Both the position numbers and the translations under genes were made by a program. The notes under the pieces are model-generated. The model was not told the DNA's origin. It made no database searches and was given only the letters and a program-made list of their open reading frames with translations. From assembly GCF_018334155.1 (NCBI RefSeq), contig NZ_JAGXTP010000002.1:124001-188000 (forward strand): a stretch of 64,000 nucleotides of DNA. Reading direction: 5' to 3'. Shown one piece after another: positions 14,712 through 22,568 of this stretch (position 1 is the stretch's first letter; each line of letters starts with the position of its first letter). The stretch comes from Devosia litorisediminis (GTDB lineage: Bacteria; Pseudomonadota; Alphaproteobacteria; Rhizobiales; Devosiaceae).

Positions 14712-15991
14712 GCGCGCTTCGGCATAGCCACCACCACCGCCTCACGCCCTGTCATCATGCGCTCGATCTCGCTCGCCACTTTCGTCGCCGCCGCGATCAG
14801 CACCGCATCGAGCCGGTGCGTATATCGGCTGGTCACGGAATGCCCCTGGTGTCCAACCATCGTGCCGATGGTGCCGTCGCTATAATTCAGATCCCCGGCA
14901 ACCGACGCAAACGAATGGCGCAATACGTGCGCGGTCACTCCGGTCAAACCTGCCGCCTTCGTAATCCGGTCAATAGCGGTGTCCAGAGAGCCATAAGGCC
15001 GTTTGGCGTCTCTCACGCCCGTCAGCACGTATTCAGAGCCTTCCGTCCGCTGTAGACGTGCCAGAACACGTTGCGCGGGGGCGCCAAGCGGCCTGACTGA
15101 CTTTCCGGTCTTGCTGTCGCCCAGAATAAGCACTTGCCCCTCCAAGTCGATCTCTGACCACTTCAGGCGCACAATCTCGCCAAGCCTGCAGCCGGTGAAC
15201 GCCAGAAGGTGGATTCCTGCCACCGCCTGCCAGGCTTCTGTTTCCGCCTGCTGCAGTGCTTTACCCAGCGCTCGAAACTCGTCGGGCGATAAGTGGCGGT
15301 CTCGCTTTTTGTCCGCCGCTCGCTCTACGCCCAGCGCCGGGTTGCTGGTCAAGGCGCCCTGGCGAATGCCCCATGACAGAATGCCACCCAATAGCCCCAC
15401 CGTTCGAGCTGCCGTTCCAGCGCCGCCAGTGACGCGCGCAACACCCCGGAGATTCCCCGATGCTTCTTTGGTCGCGGTCTTGCCGGCGGTGACGTCATCG
15501 ACAAATTGCTGCACCTGCCGCTGGGTCAGATCCGCCACCAGCACTTTGCCCAGCAGCGGTTTGATGTGGCGCTCCACCCGCCCGCGATCGGTCGCCAGTG
15601 TGCTGGCCTTCTTCGGGGTCTTGCTCCGACGCTTGAGCACTTTCCCCGCGTCGGCCGCTTCGAGGTATTGGTCGCATAGGTCCGCCACGGTCAGGCCATC
15701 CCGTCGCGCTTTGGCCTCCCGCTTGTCCTGCAGCGGATCGGCGCCAAGCTGGGCTTTGGCGGATTCGGTTCTGGCCTGGGCGCGCGCCTGGTCAACAGTC
15801 AGGATCGGAAAGCGACCAATGACCATGCGCCGGCGTCGGCCTGCCGCCACATAGTCGACCACGAACGCGATGCGACCACCCGGATTGACCACCACCCCGA
15901 AGCCGGGCAATTCGCTGTCCCAGACCGTGTAGGGCTTCGCCTGGGGCTGCAACTCCTCCACCGCTTTTCGGGTCAGCTTGGCAGTCGGCAT
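14708..15991 (-). CDS. Tyrosine-type site-specific integrase (P4-like, DUF4102)
   Basis: A 427-aa phage/island integrase. The N-terminal arm-binding domain (KLTRKAVEELQPQAKPYTVWDSELPGFGVVV) is of the DUF4102/P4 class. The core-binding domain runs through about residues 100-210. The catalytic residues are visible: Arg in TGCRLGEI, Lys in DSKTGKS, HVLRHSFAS, the His in GHQGHS, and the nucleophile Tyr in SRYTH. The ATG at 15991 with GAGGGGG 5 nt upstream is preferred to the GTG at 15997. It lies 155 bp from the right att core, reads away from it, and should catalyse integration into tRNA-Arg. Confidence 0.95.
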   Translation of the reverse strand: MPTAKLTRKAVEELQPQAKPYTVWDSELPGFGVVVNPGGRIAFVVDYVAAGRRRRMVIGRFPILTVDQARAQARTESAKAQLGADPLQDKREAKARRDGLTVADLCDQYLEAADAGKVLKRRSKTPKKASTLATDRGRVERHIKPLLGKVLVADLTQRQVQQFVDDVTAGKTATKEASGNLRGVARVTGGAGTAARTVGLLGGILSWGIRQGALTSNPALGVERAADKKRDRHLSPDEFRALGKALQQAETEAWQAVAGIHLLAFTGCRLGEIVRLKWSEIDLEGQVLILGDSKTGKSVRPLGAPAQRVLARLQRTEGSEYVLTGVRDAKRPYGSLDTAIDRITKAAGLTGVTAHVLRHSFASVAGDLNYSDGTIGTMVGHQGHSVTSRYTHRLDAVLIAAATKVASEIERMMTGREAVVVAMPKRA

Positions 15992-16007
15992 TATCACCCC
16001 CTCACAA

Positions 16008-16030
16008 AAAACTCACGAAATCCTCACAGC
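16008..16030 (+). other. Putative integrase arm-type site, right end
   Basis: AAAACTCACG plus AAATCCTCACAGC, the same 23-mer as at 4994-5016 with one mismatch. It lies just upstream of the integrase start and 116 bp inside attR. Confidence 0.6.
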
Positions 16031-16075
16031 CGATAGGAATACCGTGGGCAATCGTAGCGCAAGCCGGAAAACAAC

Positions 16076-16098
16076 AAAGCCCCGGAAACCAGGGCTTT
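16076..16098. terminator. Hairpin between integrase and attR
   Basis: Arms AAAGCCC and GGGCTTT with a 9-nt loop. It is followed by T-rich sequence on both strands, so it could terminate in both directions. That would insulate the integrase from host transcription entering through attR. Confidence 0.6.
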
Positions 16099-16146
16099 TA
16101 CATCATGGGAAAACTTGGGGCAGGGCCGGAAATGGGTATGACCGAT

Positions 16147-16198
16147 CCCTCCGAAGGCAGAGGCCACACGTTCGAATCGTGTCGGGTGCGCCAATTAT
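16147..16198 (+). repeat. attR core (52-bp direct repeat, tRNA-Arg 3' fragment)
   Basis: Perfect copy of 4902-4953. It lacks the 5' half of the tRNA, so it is not a functional tRNA gene. It marks the right boundary of the element. Confidence 0.95.
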
Positions 16199-16306
16199 CT
16201 GTAACATTGCCGTTGTAAGTACCAGCAGCCATGATCCATGTGGCCAGCGCCAGCCAAAATCCGAAACATGCTGGGATGTTTGCCTGCCGGCGATGTCATC
16301 GGCCGC

Positions 16307-17524
16307 CTATGCCTGAACGCCTTCAGGCAATGTTTTAGCGTTGCTGGAGGACGGCTCAACGAGCACGCCGACGATCACGCAGATGGCGGCGAAGTAGACC
16401 GTGACCGTCAGTATGCCAAACATGGCATTGGTCAGGCCCATCGAGAAGTGGCCGGCAACCAGCGTGCTGACTACCACAAGTATGCCGTTGCGCTTCGCAG
16501 AAGGTGGTGCGCGCAGGACTTCGACAAGCGGCGCGAGCATTAGAAGGCCATAGGCAATCAGACCCAGAATGCCCGCGCTGGCCGCGAAATCGACCAGGTC
16601 ATTGTGCAGATGGGGCGCCCCGACAAATAGCGGCGCCTCCACGCTGGCGGCAGCTGCCTCAACAAAGCTGAAAGGTCCATGCCCAAAGATTGGCGAAGCC
16701 ACAAAGGCATTCAGGCCGCCTTGATACATGCTCAGACGGATGGCGGTGGACCCATCGGTAGGCAGGCCTGTCTGCATCACATCGGCAATGTCGAGCATGA
16801 CCCGTTGAACACCGGTAGTCTGCCCAAGGCCGGCGGCAAAGCCTGCCAGTAGTCCAATGGCGGCAACCACGCCGGCTGCAATCAAGACGCGCATCTTGAT
16901 CAGCCGCAGTGCGCCTGCAATCACCACGGCGGTAATGGCCATCAGGACAAGAGCGACAACGGCGCCACGTGTACCTGAAAGAGTTGCCGCCAGGGCGGCC
17001 AGTACGGGTCCACTCAGGAACGTAAAGCGCCAAACAGACTGCACATAGATCAGGCCGATCAGACTCAAATAGCCCGCGAGCAAGGCAACGTCGGCGAAGT
17101 GGATCGGGTTGGCCACCGAGGCGCCGGCACGGATTGCACCCATCATCAGATAGTCGTTCAAAGCAATCGCTAGCGCCCCCGCGGTTCCGATAAGACTGAA
17201 TATCGCAATAAGCTCAGGATCAACCGGCTGGCTATCGCGGGTCAGCATGATCAGCGGCCAGATCGCCAGAACCGGCGCGAACGGCAATAGCCCCTCAAGC
17301 CCCCGGATGGTTCCTGCGCCAGCTATAAATGCAACACCCAGAAGTGCCAGCCCAAGCAGCGGCATCCAGACAAGGGGACGTCCAATTGTCGTCAGGTCTG
17401 CCACGCGCAATGAGAAAAGGGCCAGGCCGCCGGCAATCAGGAACAGGATATTGCCGGCTTCGGGGGAAACGGGGGCCATCACCAGCGCCGCAATGATTGC
17501 CAAGAGGAGAAGAAAGTGTCGCAT
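16307..17524 (-). CDS. O-antigen ligase / polymerase-like membrane protein
   Basis: A 405-aa polytopic inner-membrane protein with about 10-12 hydrophobic spans. The Wzy_C/O-antigen ligase region near the C-terminus shows FVASPIFGHGPFSFVEAA, then a periplasmic loop with HLHNDLVDFAASAGILGLIAYG, the HxHN-type motif of the family. Such proteins attach or polymerise surface polysaccharide on the periplasmic face. The ATG at 17524 starts directly before the first span; an in-frame ATG at 17623 would add a soluble head without support. No sugar transferase genes are adjacent, so the substrate is unknown. It was probably the natural downstream neighbour of tRNA-Arg. Confidence 0.85.
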   Translation of the reverse strand: MRHFLLLLAIIAALVMAPVSPEAGNILFLIAGGLALFSLRVADLTTIGRPLVWMPLLGLALLGVAFIAGAGTIRGLEGLLPFAPVLAIWPLIMLTRDSQPVDPELIAIFSLIGTAGALAIALNDYLMMGAIRAGASVANPIHFADVALLAGYLSLIGLIYVQSVWRFTFLSGPVLAALAATLSGTRGAVVALVLMAITAVVIAGALRLIKMRVLIAAGVVAAIGLLAGFAAGLGQTTGVQRVMLDIADVMQTGLPTDGSTAIRLSMYQGGLNAFVASPIFGHGPFSFVEAAAASVEAPLFVGAPHLHNDLVDFAASAGILGLIAYGLLMLAPLVEVLRAPPSAKRNGILVVVSTLVAGHFSMGLTNAMFGILTVTVYFAAICVIVGVLVEPSSSNAKTLPEGVQA

Positions 17525-17742
17525 GGGCCGGCCAAATGTTCGGGATTGGCCAGTGTCATGCCATGGGGGCGTTGAACCGACAAGCGACTGTGTTGGTGGG
17601 AAATTCCATGTCAGCCCGTGCACAGTTGAAGCTGGCGCTCCGCAGGGGGGGCAAGATGGCCGATAAATCGTGTGCCAAGGTCTATGCTGCGCCTGCGCCA
17701 GTCTTGACCTCAGTCACACCCCCTTGAACTCCCTGCGACTAT

Positions 17743-17763
17743 ATTGTTATGTATCATAACAAT
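17743..17763. promoter_or_regulatory. MarR-type operator upstream of feruloyl-CoA synthase
   Basis: A perfect palindrome with arms ATTGTTATG and CATAACAAT around TAT, ending 14 bp before the fcs start. Its place over the likely promoter or start region suits repression by the MarR protein encoded at 22089. A partly matching site lies at 24182-24202. Confidence 0.8.
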
Positions 17764-17777
17764 ATGGAGGAGCGGTG

Positions 17778-19637
17778 ATGCGGGATGGGGTGGTGTATCG
17801 GCCGGTGCGCATGGGGCAGATGCGAGCGGGGATGACCCGGGGCGCCGATGGCGTGATCTATGTGCGCTCCAGCGAGACGCTGGGCGCTTATCCGCGCGCC
17901 ATGACTGACGTGCTCGCTCAATGGGCGGGGCAGGCGCCCGAGGCGCTGTTTCTGGCAGATCGGGGCGCGGACGGTGAATGGCGCCGGCTCAGCTATGGTC
18001 AGGCCTGGGCAAAGGTGCAGGCGCTGGCGGCCGCGCTGCTTGATGCCGAACTGAGCGCTGAGCGCCCCTTGCTGATTCTGTCGGGCAATGAGATCGAACA
18101 TGCCTTGCTGGGCTACGCGGCCATGCTGGTGGGCGTACCCCATGCGCCGGTCTCGCCCGCCTATTCGCTGGTGTCCAGGGATCACGCCAAGCTCAAGCAC
18201 ATTGTTGGCCTTCTCAATCCCGGCATGGTCTATGCCAGCGACGGCGCGCGATTTGCGCCGGCGATCGCAGCAGCGATCGGTCCTGACGTGCCCGTTGTAG
18301 TGCGCACCACCCCCATCGCTGGTCGCCCATCGCACCTCTGGAGCGAACTGGCTGAAACAGCGATCACCCCCGCGGTCGCCCAGGCGCATGACGCCGTGAC
18401 ACCCGATACGGTGGCCAAGCTGCTGTTCACCTCGGGCTCGACTGGCATGCCCAAGGCGGTGATCACCACCCAGCGCATGCTGACCTGCAATCAGGAAATG
18501 ATCCGCACCGCCCTGGCGTTTCTGGGCGATGCGCCGCCCGTCATGGTGGACTGGATGCCCTGGAACCATGTCGCCGGCGGCAGCCATAATCTGGGCATTG
18601 CGCTCTACAATGGCGGCAGCCTTTATATCGATGATGGTGTGGCCACACCCGAGGGCATCAAGCGCACCGTCCGCAACCTCGAAGAGATCGCGCCCACGCT
18701 CTATTTCAATGTGCCCAAGGGCTATGAGCTGCTGGTCGAGCATCTGGCCGACAATGCGCGGCTGCGCGAAACCTTCTTCAGCCGGATGCAGGTCATGCAA
18801 TATGCCGGCGCTAGCCTGGCCCAGCATGTCTGGGACGGGCTCGATGCTGCGGCGCTGGCCGCCACCGGCGAACGTATCCGCATCATTTCCGGCTATGGCT
18901 CGACCGAAACCGCCCCCTTTGCCTTCACCACCACTTGGACGGTTGATCGCGCCGGGCTGGTCGGGTTGCCCGCTGCGGGTCTGGAGGTCAAGCTGGTGCC
19001 ATCAGCCGAAAAGCTCGAACTGCGCCTGCGCGGCCCCAATGTGACACCGGGCTATTGGAAGCAGGCCGACAAGACTGCCGAGGCCTTCGATGAAGAGGGC
19101 TATTACAAGATCGGCGACGCCATGAAGTTTGCCGACCCCGACAATCTGTCGGCCGGGTTTGTCTTTGACGGTCGGGTGACCGAGGACTTCAAGCTCGCCA
19201 CCGGCACCTGGGTCAACATGGGCGGCGTGCGTGGCGGTGCCATCGCCATCGGAGCGCCGCTGCTGCGCGATCTGGTGCTGACCGGGCTGGATCGCAATTA
19301 CATCGCCGCACTGGTGTTTCCTGATCTCCAGGCCTGTCGACGCTTGGCGGGTCTGGACGCTGCAGCAAGCGGCGCCGATATCGTAGCACACCCCACCGTC
19401 CGTGCCGCGTTTCAGGAGCGCTTTGACGCCCTGGCAGCCAAGGCGACCGGCAGTGCCAGCCATATTGCCCGCGCTATCATTCTGGCGGATCCCCCAGCAC
19501 TTGATGCGGGCGAGGTCACTGACAAGGGCTCGATCAACCAGCGTGCCGTGCTGGCGGCGCGGCCGCAATTATTTGCCGATCTCTACCGCGATCCGGCACC
19601 CCACCATGTCCTGACATTCGCGCGAAAGGCCAATTAA
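17778..19637 (+). CDS. fcs: Feruloyl-CoA synthase
   Basis: A 619-aa adenylate-forming ligase that activates hydroxycinnamic acids (ferulate, p-coumarate, caffeate) to CoA esters. The P-loop LLFTSGSTGMPKAV is near residue 215, MVDWMPWNHVAGG and YGSTETAPFAF follow, and the late block FVFDGRVTEDFKLATGTWV is typical of feruloyl-CoA synthases rather than general acyl-CoA ligases. GGAGGAG precedes the ATG at 17778 (a GTG at 17775 is also possible). The stop overlaps the thiolase start by one base. The gene starts the catabolic operon and lies behind a palindromic MarR-type operator, so induction by hydroxycinnamoyl-CoA is likely. Confidence 0.92.
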   Translation: MRDGVVYRPVRMGQMRAGMTRGADGVIYVRSSETLGAYPRAMTDVLAQWAGQAPEALFLADRGADGEWRRLSYGQAWAKVQALAAALLDAELSAERPLLILSGNEIEHALLGYAAMLVGVPHAPVSPAYSLVSRDHAKLKHIVGLLNPGMVYASDGARFAPAIAAAIGPDVPVVVRTTPIAGRPSHLWSELAETAITPAVAQAHDAVTPDTVAKLLFTSGSTGMPKAVITTQRMLTCNQEMIRTALAFLGDAPPVMVDWMPWNHVAGGSHNLGIALYNGGSLYIDDGVATPEGIKRTVRNLEEIAPTLYFNVPKGYELLVEHLADNARLRETFFSRMQVMQYAGASLAQHVWDGLDAAALAATGERIRIISGYGSTETAPFAFTTTWTVDRAGLVGLPAAGLEVKLVPSAEKLELRLRGPNVTPGYWKQADKTAEAFDEEGYYKIGDAMKFADPDNLSAGFVFDGRVTEDFKLATGTWVNMGGVRGGAIAIGAPLLRDLVLTGLDRNYIAALVFPDLQACRRLAGLDAAASGADIVAHPTVRAAFQERFDALAAKATGSASHIARAIILADPPALDAGEVTDKGSINQRAVLAARPQLFADLYRDPAPHHVLTFARKAN

Positions 19638-20890
19638 TGAGCACAGCTTCACATGGCCTGCAGGCCCACTATGCTGACGCCTGGCTGATCGATGGCATGC
19701 GCACGCCGTTTGTCGATTACCGTGGTGCGCTATCGGCGATTTCGCCCATCGATCTGGGCATCAAGGCCGCTCGAGCCGTCATCGACAAGGCCGGCATTGA
19801 TCCCGCCGATATTGGCACCACCATTGCCGGTTCCATGGCACAGGCATCCTTTGATGCCTTCATGACGCCGCGCCATATCGGTATCTATGCCGGGGTGCCG
19901 GTGGATCGTCCCGCCCATCTGGTGCAGCGCATTTGTGGCACCGGCATTGAGGTGCTGATGCAGGCGTCGGATGTGGTCTCCCTGGGGCGGACCGAACTGG
20001 CGCTGGGCGTCGGCGCTGAATCGATGAGCCGCAATCCCATCGCTGCCTATACCCATCGCAATGGCTTTGGAATGGGGCAGGTCGAGTTCAACGACTTTCT
20101 TTGGGAGGCCCTGATGGACCCCGCCGTGCTGTGCAATATGGGCGACACGGCCGAGAATCTCGCCAGGCAGTATGACATCTCCCGCGAAGCCGTGGATCGA
20201 TTTGCCAGCCAGAGCTTTGAGCGTGCCATCGCCGCTCAGCAATCGGGCTTCCTCGCTGGCGAAATCACCCCGGTCAGCACCGAACAGTTTGCCATGGAAG
20301 GCTTTGAGAACCGGGGCATCAAACTGGCTCGGGGCGTCGACAGCGTCACCCAGGACAGCCACATCCGGCCCTCGCCCTATGAGGTGCTTGCCAAGCTTCG
20401 CCCCGCCTTTGGCGGCGTGCAGACCGGTGGCAATTCCTCGGCCATCGTTGACGGCGCGGCCGCGGCGCTGGTTGGCTCGGCCCAGTATATTGCTGCCAGG
20501 GGGCTCAAGCCGCTGGCACGGATTATCGCTGGCGCTGCGGTGGGGGTGCCGCCCCATATCATGGGCATCGGTCCCGCACCCGCCATTCGCGCGGTGCTCG
20601 ATGCTGCGGGGCTGAGCCTGGACCAGATTGATCGCGTCGAGATCAACGAAGCCTTTGGCGCGCAGATCCTGGCATGCGTCGCCGAACTTGGCCTTGATCA
20701 AGCCAAGCTCAACGTCAATGGCGGAGCCATCGCCATCGGCCACCCTCTCGGCGCTACTGGGGTACGTATCACCCTGACACTGGCCCGCGAACTGCAGCGT
20801 TCCGGCTTGCGCTATGGCATTGCCTCGGCCTGTATCGGCGGTGGTCAGGGCATTGCCCTGCTGCTCGAGAACCCCGAGGCAATCCCATGA
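19637..20890 (+). CDS. Thiolase (acetyl-CoA acyltransferase)
   Basis: A 417-aa thiolase. The nucleophile Cys sits in LVQRICGTGIEV, with [21 protein letters not shown] and the second Cys in ASACIGGGQGIALL completing the active site. In this operon it would split 4-hydroxyphenyl-beta-ketopropionyl-CoA to hydroxybenzoyl-CoA plus acetyl-CoA, the last carbon step of beta-oxidative side-chain shortening. It is coupled to fcs (TAATG overlap) and to the SDR gene (ATGA overlap). The substrate is inferred from context; other thiolase substrates cannot be excluded. Confidence 0.9.
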   Translation: MSTASHGLQAHYADAWLIDGMRTPFVDYRGALSAISPIDLGIKAARAVIDKAGIDPADIGTTIAGSMAQASFDAFMTPRHIGIYAGVPVDRPAHLVQRICGTGIEVLMQASDVVSLGRTELALGVGAESMSRNPIAAYTHRNGFGMGQVEFNDFLWEALMDPAVLCNMGDTAENLARQYDISREAVDRFASQSFERAIAAQQSGFLAGEITPVSTEQFAMEGFENRGIKLARGVDSVTQDSHIRPSPYEVLAKLRPAFGGVQTGGNSSAIVDGAAAALVGSAQYIAARGLKPLARIIAGAAVGVPPHIMGIGPAPAIRAVLDAAGLSLDQIDRVEINEAFGAQILACVAELGLDQAKLNVNGGAIAIGHPLGATGVRITLTLARELQRSGLRYGIASACIGGGQGIALLLENPEAIP

Positions 20891-21648
20891 TCATCGCTGG
20901 CACGACGGCACTGGTGACAGGCGGCGGCTCGGGCCTGGGGGCCGCGACGGCGCGCGCGCTGGCCGCCCGTGGGGCCCGGGTAACAATTCTTGATCTGAAC
21001 GCGGATGCCGGCGCCGCTGTCGCCAAGGAAATCGATGGTCTTTTCGCTGCCTGCGATGTGGCAGATGAAGGCAGCGCCACAGCGGCGCTCGCTGCCAGTC
21101 GTCTCGCCTTTGGCTGCCCGCAAATTCTGGTCAATTGCGCCGGCATTGGGGGCGCTGGCCGGGTGGTGGGCCGCGACGGCCCGTTGCCGCTGGCCGCCTT
21201 CGAAAAGATCATCCGCGTCAATCTGATCGGCACCTTCAACATGGTGCGGCTGGCAGCTGCCGAAATGTCGCTGGCCGAACCAATGGCCAATGGTGGGCGG
21301 GGCGTTATTGTCTCGACCGCTTCGGTGGCCGCTTTTGAAGGCCAGATTGGGCAGGCTGCCTATGCCGCGTCCAAGGGCGGCATCGCGGCGCTGACCCTGC
21401 CGGTGGCGCGCGAACTGGCGCGCTTCGGGGTGCGTGTGCTCACCATCGCCCCGGGTCTGTTCAAGACGCCGCTTCTGTCCGAGCTCCCGCAAGATGCACA
21501 GGACGCCCTGGGGGCAGCCATCCCCTATCCGGCTCGACTGGGCGCGCCCGAAGAGTTTGCCCAGATGGTGCTGGCCATGATCGAAAACGACTATCTCAAT
21601 GGCGAGATCGTGCGGCTCGATGGCGCGCTCCGCATGCAGCCCAAATAG
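20887..21648 (+). CDS. SDR-family 3-hydroxyacyl-CoA dehydrogenase
   Basis: A 253-aa short-chain dehydrogenase. Features are the cofactor motif TGGGSGLG near residue 12, NCAGIGG, the active-site Ser in STASVAAFEG and YAASKGG. An acidic residue after the second strand (ILDLNAD) favours NAD. It resembles HSD17B10-type 3-hydroxyacyl-CoA dehydrogenases. Here it should oxidise the beta-hydroxy-arylpropionyl-CoA made by hydration of the cinnamoyl-CoA. Its start overlaps the thiolase stop. The aromatic substrate is inferred from the operon. Confidence 0.88.
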   Translation: MIIAGTTALVTGGGSGLGAATARALAARGARVTILDLNADAGAAVAKEIDGLFAACDVADEGSATAALAASRLAFGCPQILVNCAGIGGAGRVVGRDGPLPLAAFEKIIRVNLIGTFNMVRLAAAEMSLAEPMANGGRGVIVSTASVAAFEGQIGQAAYAASKGGIAALTLPVARELARFGVRVLTIAPGLFKTPLLSELPQDAQDALGAAIPYPARLGAPEEFAQMVLAMIENDYLNGEIVRLDGALRMQPK

Positions 21649-21658
21649 GAAGCCCACC

Positions 21659-22078
21659 ATGCTGATAAATACCCGTCAGGTTGAGATCGAATTTGGCGAT
21701 TGCGATCCCGCCGGCATCGTCTTTTATCCCAACTATTTCCGCATGTTCGATGCTTCCACCGCCTATCTTTTTGAGGCAGCACTGGGAATCAAGAAAATCG
21801 CCTGGGTCAAGAAGTACGGCATTGTCGGTATTGCGATGGTCGATACCGGCGCCAAGTTCTCCAAGCCGTCGCGCTTTGGCGATGTGGTGACAATTGAAAC
21901 CAGCATAACCGAATTGCGGCGCTCCAGCTTTGTCGTGGGCCACAAGCTGTTCAATGGGGGTGAACTGGCGATCGAAGCCCATGAGGTCCGGGTCTGGACC
22001 GGCCATGACCCCGACAATGCCGGGCGCATCAAATCGCTGCCCATTCCCCAGGACGTCGTCGACGCGCTGTCGCGCTAA
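21659..22078 (+). CDS. 4-hydroxybenzoyl-CoA-type thioesterase
   Basis: A 139-aa hotdog-fold thioesterase. The active-site block EFGDCDPAGIVFYPNYFRMFD at residues 10-30 is that of the Pseudomonas-type 4-hydroxybenzoyl-CoA thioesterase family, with the catalytic Asp. AGGAAG lies 7 nt before the ATG, and the gene is 10 bp behind the SDR gene. It would release free hydroxybenzoate or vanillate from its CoA ester. That product could feed the vanillate demethylase encoded 8 kb downstream. Confidence 0.9.
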   Translation: MLINTRQVEIEFGDCDPAGIVFYPNYFRMFDASTAYLFEAALGIKKIAWVKKYGIVGIAMVDTGAKFSKPSRFGDVVTIETSITELRRSSFVVGHKLFNGGELAIEAHEVRVWTGHDPDNAGRIKSLPIPQDVVDALSR

Positions 22079-22088
22079 AGCGACCGGA

Positions 22089-22568
22089 TCAGCGCTGATC
22101 GGTCAACCGGGACAGCAATTCCATTAGTTGGTCGCGCTCGGCAGTGCCGCCCAGGCGCGCGATGCAGTCGGCCTCAAACTCGGCCTGAGCCGCGTCCAGC
22201 TTTTCCATCAGCGATATACCAATGCTGGTCAGGAACAGGGCGTGCGAACGCCGGTCATTGGCAGGCTGGCGCCGCTCCACCAGTCCGCGTGCCTCCAGCG
22301 TATTGATCAGGGCCACAAAATTGGCCCGCTTGATGCCCAGCGCTTCGGCAATGGCGATCTGCTTGCTGCCCGGATTGCTGGCGATCAGTGCCATCACCGA
22401 ATATTCGGACGGGCGCATGTCAAAGCTGGCAAAGCGCGCCATGAATTCCTGAAAGATCTGGATCTGCGCCCGCCGCAGCTGATAGCCGATAATCTCGGAC
22501 ACCGCGCGATCGTCAAAGCGTTGCCGTGTCGGCTTGGTCCGCAGCGCGGGACTGGCCTGTTCCATCAT
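22089..22568 (-). CDS. MarR-family regulator of hydroxycinnamate genes (HcaR-like)
   Basis: A 159-aa winged-helix regulator. It has an N-terminal dimer helix (IGYQLRRAQIQIFQEFMARF), the recognition region SEYSVMALIASNPGSKQIAIAEALGIKRANFVALINTLEARGLV, and the wing ERRQPANDRRSHALFLT. It is convergent with the thioesterase and overlaps the acyl-CoA dehydrogenase stop as ATGA, so it is probably co-transcribed with that gene. The palindrome at 17743 and the related site at 24182 are its likely targets. Similar MarR proteins in Agrobacterium respond to hydroxycinnamoyl-CoA. Confidence 0.88.
   Translation of the reverse strand: MMEQASPALRTKPTRQRFDDRAVSEIIGYQLRRAQIQIFQEFMARFASFDMRPSEYSVMALIASNPGSKQIAIAEALGIKRANFVALINTLEARGLVERRQPANDRRSHALFLTSIGISLMEKLDAAQAEFEADCIARLGGTAERDQLMELLSRLTDQR

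Noticed and set aside
15992..15997. GTG start for the integrase
   Set aside because: Its SD would be too close; the ATG at 15991 has proper spacing.
16147..16198. Second tRNA-Arg gene
   Set aside because: Only the 3' part is present; acceptor 5' strand and D arm are missing. It is the attR copy.
17754..18827. Minus-strand open frame over feruloyl-CoA synthase
   Set aside because: Shadow of the + strand gene; no family features or SD.
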